A stretch of 64,000 bases of DNA from Nemopilema nomurai (Eukaryota > Cnidaria > Scyphozoa > Rhizostomeae > Rhizostomatidae), in the NCBI GenBank assembly GCA_003864495.1, contig ML133421.1, positions 434,001 to 498,000 on the forward strand. Reading direction: 5' to 3'. The translations under genes and the position numbers were made by a program. The notes under the pieces are model-generated. The model did not search any database. It had not been told where the DNA came from and worked only from the letters and a program-made list of their open reading frames with translations. Shown here one piece after another: positions 57,701 to 64,000 of the stretch. Numbering within the stretch: position 1 is the stretch's first letter; the number at the start of each line of letters is the position of its first letter.

Positions 57701-59298
57701 CATTCCTGACATTTGAAGGTTCCGGTACGATATATTATGACAAAAAAGTTTCAATAAATGTATCCTTTTTAGCTTTGAAAAGATAACGATAGTTTACTTT
57801 GATTTTTACATAATAAATCTCTTTGTGTGTTACAGAAATATTTTTGCAAATAAACAACCACAACCACAAGTTTCCCTTCTAATCCAGGTGCTAAGTGTAC
57901 TTCTTGCTTGTCTTGAATCTTGAACCGAACTTAAATTTCTTTTCTGAACAGAACCAAAATATCCGTGTGGTGATTTCAAGGCGCCTAAGAACGGGTCGGT
58001 TGTCTGTATGCAAGGTGATCATGGAATGTTCATTTGTGGTGTAGCATGCCAGAAGGGCTTTCAGCTTGTAAAGCCTAACTCGAGCACGGATGTGTACGAG
58101 TACTATATTTGTGCGGGAAGCGGAACATGGCATGGCATTGATCGCTTTATGATTACGCCGCTAGCTCCAGCAGTAACTCCCTGGCCAAGCTGTTCAGGTG
58201 AGCAAGACTTCTTTTACAAGGATGGGAAAAACTTGATTAAGTCCTAAGTCACTATACTCACTTAGATTTTTGAATAACTTAGAATATAAGGATATATATA
58301 TATAAGGAAAGTTTGATTTTTATTTTCTTTACTTCAGAACATTGTAAGGTATAGATGATTTAACTCAGGCTAAAAGCAATCGATGTTTCAAGGACTTTGA
58401 TGTCTTTATACTACAAACATAAAAACTAAAGTACGGAGTACAAAATACAGTGCTTTTCAACAACTTGACTTATCAAATTTGTCAATTTACAGCCAGTTTT
58501 GAATCTAAAGCTTACAAAATTATTGCTGTTATAATGAAATAATTTTATACCCTTTTTAAAGGGTTTTAATAGCCTTCTAAGTCAAATCTTCATACATGAC
58601 AAGAAGCACTCTATTTGAATAACTTCTTTTTGGGCACCAATTCCTGAATGTAATTTTAGTTTAGAACTCATTAATTGCGCTAAAAGTCTATTTTCATTAA
58701 AATTTTATTAAAGTCAAGACATTGTTGATTGTGAAACTTTTAAATTTCACGGTAAAGCCATTCATATAAGGTAAGCGGTATTAAGGTGCCAACCAATAAA
58801 AACGTCCAGCGTGATTGTTATTGTTTGTGATTGTCAATGTTTTCCTTTGCCTCCATTCTCTTATTGACTGTATCCGAACCCTAGGGTACTTGTAGCTACT
58901 ACAAAATTCGTAAGTACTTCAAAAACGAGAACCTTGATACTAAAATATTTCGAGCGGACATTCTTCAGTTGAAAGTACAATGGTACTTAATGACTATTTG
59001 GCTGCCTAAATGACATTTTGGCTGCTACATTTAACGGACTTGTGCATTAGTGCACATGATGTTACCTTAGAGAGGCGACTGGTCTCTGTGTTGACTTTTC
59101 CGATGATCAATTTTAGACAACAGCCTTTCTGGTGTCAAGAAGCACTTTGCAACAATGCAAGGCTCGTGCAATGAAGGCGACACGATCGCTCAACTCAAGA
59201 CTGCGTTTTCAGCTGGGGCGCAAGCAAACGTGTTAGTACGAGCTCTTCTCTGCAACAAGAAAACCTGTGCAGCTAAAGACGCAGAAGTCATATGTTAA
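54487..59298 (+). CDS. Secreted TSP1-like/CCP/HYR protein, seven exons, complete
   Basis: Predicted secreted protein of 509 residues. Exons: 54487-54730, 55476-55670, 55941-56117, 56471-56713, 57185-57427, 57952-58197, 59117-59298. Order: signal peptide, two TSP1-like Cys modules, CCP, HYR, HYR, divergent CCP, terminal Cys domain, stop. From the CCP onward the order equals exons 6 to 10 of the SVEP1-like gene, so it looks like the SVEP1 N-terminal core without VWA and with TSP1-like modules in front. All joins are phase 1; intron 4 requires a GC donor. The ATG at 54487 was chosen over an upstream GTG; ATG 54496 is an alternative. ATTAAA at 59381 and AATAAA at 59757 are candidate polyadenylation signals. 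Close relative of the gene at 61842. Family name unknown to me; function unknown. Confidence 0.87.
54971..55262. repeat. 14-bp minisatellite in intron 1 of the secreted gene
   Basis: About 20 copies of GTCTATGTAAAGTA with few changes, some reading GTCAATGTAAAGTA. Confidence 0.95.
55476..55670 (+). CDS. Secreted gene exon 2: TSP1-like module
   Basis: CPRRECRLQPWTQWADMQPG then CKRQYRERKY, GCQPIRTCPG. The WxxW core with six cysteines is TSP1-like. 195 nt, phase 1. Confidence 0.83.
55941..56117 (+). CDS. Secreted gene exon 3: CCP/sushi
   Basis: TTCPSVAAPKHGPYCSG, CYFACDQGFSLEG, VICGNDGKWNGSTPTCKG, a standard sushi. 177 nt, phase 1. Confidence 0.9.
56471..56713 (+). CDS. Secreted gene exon 4: HYR domain 1
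   Basis: VVPPRIACPRPIFKPND at the start and VTYTATDAAGNMARCIL at the end. It ends GAAG before GCAAGT, a GC donor, which keeps 243 nt and phase 1. Confidence 0.88.
57185..57427 (+). CDS. Secreted gene exon 5: HYR domain 2
   Basis: DREPPRVISCPSDF at the start, IIIYKAVDQALNSATCTF at the end. 243 nt, the same as exon 4, phase 1, donor GTACGT. Confidence 0.9.
57952..58197 (+). CDS. Secreted gene exon 6: divergent CCP-like module
   Basis: EPKYPCGDFKAPKNGSVVC, MFICGVACQKGFQLVKP, YYICAGSGTWHG, TPWPSC. Same length (246 nt) and residue pattern as exon 2 of the 47-kb gene. Confidence 0.88.
58198..59116. other. Intron 6 of the secreted gene
   Basis: 919 bases, AT-rich, with a short TA run near 58292; nothing else recognised. 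Confidence 0.6.
59117..59298 (+). CDS. Secreted gene exon 7: terminal Cys domain and stop
   Basis: FATMQGSCNEGDTIAQLKTA, LLCNKKTCAAKDAEVIC then TAA. Cys positions and the AQxK..F motif parallel exon 10 of the SVEP1-like gene. TAG acceptor, phase 1, 182 nt. Confidence 0.85.
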
Positions 59299-61841
59299 AA
59301 GAAAAGAGAAAGATCGCACTATTATGTCGTTAATTTATGACTTAACGCAATAGCTTCATCAGATTTTAGCCATTGCTTTTATTAAAATCAAGATGATGTG
59401 CCGAAGAAAGTTTGAAATTAATTCGCTCTTATACCTTTATTTAAGATGACAGCAAAGAACAGTTAGGAATTTTCGACTTACAATCGAAAAGAGAAATTGT
59501 TCAATGACTGACTACATAAAGAGGCTCACAATTTTTTGGACATTTTTATTACTTGACATGTCATGACATGACACGAGACAACATGTCACGAAATGACACA
59601 TGATATATGTCACATGATATATGTCACATGGCATGACAAGCCAAATGATGGATGATAAGATGTGACCGATGTGCAGTGACGTAGAAAATGAAATTCGCAC
59701 AGTGGTAACAAGGAGTGGATTTGTCAAAAAAATCTAAGAAAATTTTTCACTTTTTCAATAAATTTTCAAGCGATCAAGTCAAACGCCCATTTGTCATGGA
59801 CATGATGAAACCTGAATCATCATTTGGCCCAAAGTTTACATTCTTATTGCAGCAAGTTAAGCCCAAAAAATACCAAGAACTGCTTGACACAGAGTTGACC
59901 TGCAAGATATTACATATGCTGATGATCTAATGTCAATGACTTTCTGCTATCTTCATTCACCAGATACATAGCAATTGTTGAGATAAGGTTGTAACAGTTA
60001 GTCAATCGAGCAAAGTAAATTGGAAATTTTCAAAGTTTAGTACCACGCTGGTATGCAAGGCAAGTGGTCTTTATTTTAGAGAGGCGGTAATCTACATTAT
60101 GGTCCGCGTTCAACGTTTTCCCATTTTGAGTGAACCCGTTAAAATGATATAGTGGATTAAGGTGGCACGTATTAGAGCAAGTCATTAATAGCTTCCAATT
60201 CATGTCCTTTAATTAAAAATTCTGATTTGAGGAGCACTTTGGAAAACCGGTGATGAATCATCAATATCGAGGCGTCTGTAATTTTGCAATCATAGGCCAG
60301 TTTTTTGCAGGCAAAGTAAGGCTATTCTCTTGTCAAAAAGTAGCACTTCAAACAAAATGTTTAAATGAAAGCAAGAAGCGTATTGATTCTTGTCACTGTA
60401 CTATGATCAATGCAATAGGGTCATTGCGATTAGAACAGACTTGTTCAATACAAATAAGTATTCTTCTATATTGGTATTAAAAGGATGTCAGTGATAGAGT
60501 GAAATAGGGTATTCCGTTGCTTTCGCGTGGCTCTGACTAAACTTATTATGAACGACGATAAGGAAAGAGGCATGGGCTGGGTAAACATTGTGGCCATAGA
60601 AGGCAACTTCCACTGATTGGTGGGATAGAGGAACACGTGACCAGATTATACGACCAACATATGCTGAAAACAAGCATTTTAATTCCCTAGAAACACATGC
60701 TGATGACCTACCCAATGAGATACCTTCTCCGCTGAAGCATCCTTTGAAGAAAGTAAAGTGGCAATCAAATGCGATTTGTCAGCAATGAATGCTGTGGAAG
60801 ATTCTCATCTTCTTTGATGCCATTCAGTCCAATCTTAATGACCTAACAAGGAAATTGGTTTCATTTGTTTAATTCTTAGAATTTGAGAATAAGGGGTAAA
60901 AGGAAGAAAACTAAACGCTTTTAGTTTTGATTGAAATAGTATGACTATCTAAGTTTGCTTAACTGGTTTCTTTCCAGCAACTCATCTGGTTCGGTAATTT
61001 ACACTCACCTCTGCACATCAGTTTCAAGTCCCCCAAAAAGGGAAGGAATACCTAAATTCGACCTTAAAAATTGAGGATAGCCCTACACGCATGATGATTT
61101 ACAGGAAAAGAGCCTAAAGCAATAATGCAAATGAGTAATGAGAAGTGTTTCTGAAGTTTCTTTATTGAAATCTCTGGACATGCCAACTTAATATAATTCA
61201 CTGTTTATTGATAGACCACCAGTACTAACATTAGTAATAAAGACGGAGGCTCTAGCACTCGACTTTCGATACAAAAAGGCATTTATTTAATTGCTGGCTG
61301 CGTTTGATTAGCTTCTCAAGCTTGGAACTGAGATCCTAAACAATAATTACACTTTAAAACACGAATGCCCAAGCATGGAATTTTGCCAAGCTTAACAAAT
61401 ACTAGATAGGACAGGCGAGAGTAAGACAGTTAGCTAACAGCCATTATCACTATTATAAAGGGACTTGTTTAAAAATGCATTAATATAAAGAATAATCAAT
61501 CACAAGGCAGAACGCTGCAAAATGGTGTTATAGAAGAGCACAATTATGACGACATTTAGCGTGAAACATTAAGCTTTGGATTGTTATTTAGCGGCAACAA
61601 ACGATCACCTTGCTTCACACACCATAAGAGTGTTTAGATCTGCCTGCGGCATAGAACAATCCATGGCAAACGGCAACCTTCTTTACTACATAAATTAAAA
61701 AGCAGTGAAACCCAAACATTAATTAACCTTCTATGTACACACCTTGATGTGTTTGCTTTGCGTGTGCTACTTTTTAAACAGCGTAAGAACAGATTACAAC
61801 TGGCACAGAACATCATTCATGAGGAGACTATTGACAAGAAG
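59299..61841. other. Intergenic region between the two secreted genes
   Basis: 2.5 kb with the palindrome-rich stretch and candidate polyadenylation signals near its left end. No coding sequence recognised; a fairly weak TATA-like motif precedes the next gene at about 61688. Confidence 0.5.
59558..59640. repeat. Palindrome-rich ATGTCATGACA / CACATGATATATGT repeats
   Basis: Repeated, partly self-complementary units such as TGTCACATGATATATGTCAC. Capable of hairpin formation; otherwise unexplained. Confidence 0.75.
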
Positions 61842-62073
61842 ATGGCCATCATTACCCTTCTTCTGTCATTTGCGTGTGCAGTTTCACTTGCTGATGCGCT
61901 CTGCGTGCACATCGTGTGCGTGGAGACGTTCCAACCGTGGGCTCCGCAGCTTTCACACGGTCAGTGCAAGGTGCAAGTAGCCAAGGCAATCAATACAGTG
62001 CGAACGTTTGTTAAACCGCATTCGTGTCCAGCCAATGTTCACTGCAAGGGAAAGCACAAAGCCCGGTTTGCTT
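61842..62073 (+). CDS. TSP1-like gene exon 1: signal peptide and first module
   Basis: Signal peptide ending ADA, then LCVHIVC, QPWAP, GQCKVQ, HSCPANVHCKG, ending FA plus a split Cys codon. Clear match to exon 1 of the neighbouring gene. Confidence 0.85.
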
Positions 62074-64000
62074 GTGAGTCTGAAATTAATTACACCTACC
62101 ATCTGTCAGAACTCTCTTCTTTTGATGCATGCTACAATGCTGAGTGTGGAACGTAAACCAATAAAAAAACTTACCATTTAGAGATTCTTTTGATATAGGA
62201 AAACTTATGTACACCAGCAGATTATAGGCATTCGCAGATTGGAGTAATGTGTAATTCTTCCTAAGTTCAAGAGGAGTTGATTCTAAATTTATAATGCTTT
62301 CATTATATAATGCCGTGAAAGGTTTTTTAATGCAAGAATATGACAAGACAATGAAATACATTTAAAATCACCACCATTCTTCCGCTTTCACAGCAGAAAC
62401 CTTGTGGCAAACAGGGCATCTTTTAGATTATTTAACATCCTCATGTAAGCAATATTAGAGTCCATATACCGTTGAAATTTCTTGATACCCATTTTTAATG
62501 GTAACATTTCTAACTGATTGCTGATGAAGTCATCCACATACTATCTACCTCTACCTCACGCAAACAGAAAACAGGGAAAAGAAGATATTTTCAGGCTGTT
62601 TAAGTTGGGAAAAGTTCTTTACTCTTAACAGGCAGTTGCAGAGAGTTGCAGGATTGTCAGTGGTTATCTTGGGAATCCTGGGCCGGTTCGCTGCTGGATG
62701 GAACTTGTGCACAGCAGACGCGAAGGAGAGTAGCAAACCCAACTTATAGGTACAAGGAGGTTGTCGGTGGTTGTGGCAATGTAGTCACCAGCTGCCCTAG
62801 ATCGGAGCAAACCGAAGGAAGACGTAGATGTAAGTGCAGCGCAGGCGTTAACATTAAGGTGCCAATACAAAGCGCAAATTCGAATCCAAATCTTTCGCAT
62901 AATTTCAAGTGTATCTTGCAATAAATCATTGCATAGGGTTGGGAATCAGTGTATTGATAGAAGTGAGATTGGTGACTGATAAGCAAACTCAGATGTTTAC
63001 AAATCAATACCGTACTGAAATTAAATCTGGATCGAATCTTTATTTAATTGTATTGAATCTAGACTGACAGCATTTCCTTGCAAGGCATTTGTACTGAAGC
63101 AAGTATGACGACAATGTTTAACCATAAACTGCTAGCTATGAGCACGCCCTAGTTAAATTTAGTAACTGAACAACAGCTTAAAACAATCACAAGTGCTTAA
63201 TTAATTGTACTTTTGTTTTCTGATTGACTCGGTTTCCTTTTGCCCTTTCCAAAATGACCTTTCGGTGTCTTTTGCTGTATGATTGTCCCTACAATTCTCT
63301 CTTCACACAAATGGCTACTGACCTTGCAATTGAAACATTAGACATACCTAGAAACGAAGTGGCAAAAGCAGAGCTTTCTATTTTGCAAAACCAGCGGCTA
63401 AAATTATTCTTCAAACCTCTAAAACATTGCACCACGAAACATTTTTAAATACTAAATTTCATCACAATGGGTCTCCAGGCAAGTGCAGAAAAGCCAATAA
63501 TTGTCAGTTACATCAGTGGACCGCGTGGGCCGGTACTGTTCCAGAAGGTGGCTGTGCGGTTCAAACTTCGACACAACCGGTCACTCCACATTACACGTTT
63601 GACGAACAACCGGACAACTGCAATTCAGTAAACGGTGACTGTCCAAGCCCAAGAACTAGAACCCAGACATCGTGTGAGTCTCTTGCCATTTAATCTTGCC
63701 GCCCAACTAATCTACCTTATTTTAAGCAAGTATTTTGTAAATGCCAGTATGCTATTATCACGTCAACATTATATATGGTTGTTATAGTTGACAGAGGTGC
63801 TGGTGAAAGAGGTTCTTGGAGAAAGAGGTCTTGGGTGAGTACCCAACGGTGAACAAAACCCACCAGTAAACACTGAAATAGTCTACTTTGGGAAATTGCT
63901 TGAAAATGGACAAATAAGGCTGCCTCTGAAACGCCCTTTATACTTGTAGGTAAATGTCGGAGCAAAGTCTGTGCGCAACAGGAATGGACGCAGTGGTCTT
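61842..64000 (+). CDS. Secreted multi-TSP1-like protein, tandem paralogue, 3' end outside window
   Basis: Second member of the plus-strand pair. Exons 61842-62073, 62632-62829, 63479-63673 and 63950 onward, all joining in phase 1 with GT-AG introns. Signal peptide (MAIITLLLSFACAVSLADA), then at least four TSP1-like Cys modules: LCVHIVCVETFQPWAP with HSCPANVHC; CQWLSWESWAG; CQLHQWTAWAG; and CAQQEWTQWS at the window edge. The ATG at 61842 gives a clean signal peptide that aligns with the neighbouring gene; the upstream in-frame GTG would not. The window ends inside the fourth module, so whether CCP and HYR domains follow is unknown. Function unknown. Confidence 0.85.
62632..62829 (+). CDS. TSP1-like gene exon 2
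   Basis: CRELQDCQWLSWESWAG, GTCAQQTRRRVANP, GGCGNVVTSCP, 198 nt, phase 1, donor GTAAGT. Confidence 0.85.
63479..63673 (+). CDS. TSP1-like gene exon 3
   Basis: CRKANNCQLHQWTAWAG, GGCAVQTSTQPVTP, NCNSVNGDCPSP, 195 nt, phase 1, donor GTGAGT. Confidence 0.85.
63950..64000 (+). CDS. TSP1-like gene exon 4, cut by window end
   Basis: TAG acceptor, then CKCRSKVCAQQEWTQWS in phase 1 up to the last base. Confidence 0.8.

Overview
This window is animal nuclear DNA. It is AT-rich, its genes are split into many short exons, most introns are bounded by GT-AG, and the proteins are extracellular-matrix modules (VWA, CCP/sushi, HYR, EGF, pentraxin, anaphylatoxin, TSP1-like). The mix of a SVEP1-type protein, a fibulin, an ANKH exporter and a cluster of small secreted HYR/CCP/TSP1-like proteins suggests an early-branching metazoan, most likely an anthozoan cnidarian. 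That placement is inference. Exon models were built by hand from reading frame and splice sites. Within each main model every join is in phase.

Left part, all on the minus strand. A SVEP1-like gene starts at 15167 and runs off the left edge: 26 exons and about 1790 residues are visible. An ANKH orthologue (ATP/pyrophosphate/citrate exporter family) occupies 24706-18267 in 11 exons and encodes 486 residues. A fibulin-1-like gene occupies 39232-26582 in 13 exons and encodes 623 residues: signal peptide, anaphylatoxin-like modules, eight EGF exons and a fibulin C-terminal module. Its 5.3 kb first intron holds a candidate hammerhead ribozyme of the kind found in Penelope-like retroelements, plus a 12-bp minisatellite.

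Middle (39.2-54.5 kb) is gene-poor. It holds an unusual inverted-repeat element (40098-40333), a stop-containing copy of a signal-peptide exon (43914-43974), a small secreted CCP-like gene (47624-46839, minus, 3' end unresolved) and an intronless mitochondrial pyrimidine-nucleotide carrier of the SLC25A33/36 clade (52398-51358, minus).

Right part, plus strand. Two neighbouring secreted-protein genes share a signal peptide and TSP1-like start. The first (54487-59298, 509 residues) then runs CCP-HYR-HYR-CCP-like plus a terminal Cys domain, the same order as exons 6-10 of the SVEP1-like gene. The second (from 61842) carries at least four TSP1-like modules and leaves the window. With the small minus-strand gene and the decayed exon, these form a locally expanded family of compact secreted proteins built from SVEP1-type modules. 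This is the least familiar and most interesting content. Its function cannot be read from sequence; adhesion, matrix or innate recognition roles are possible.
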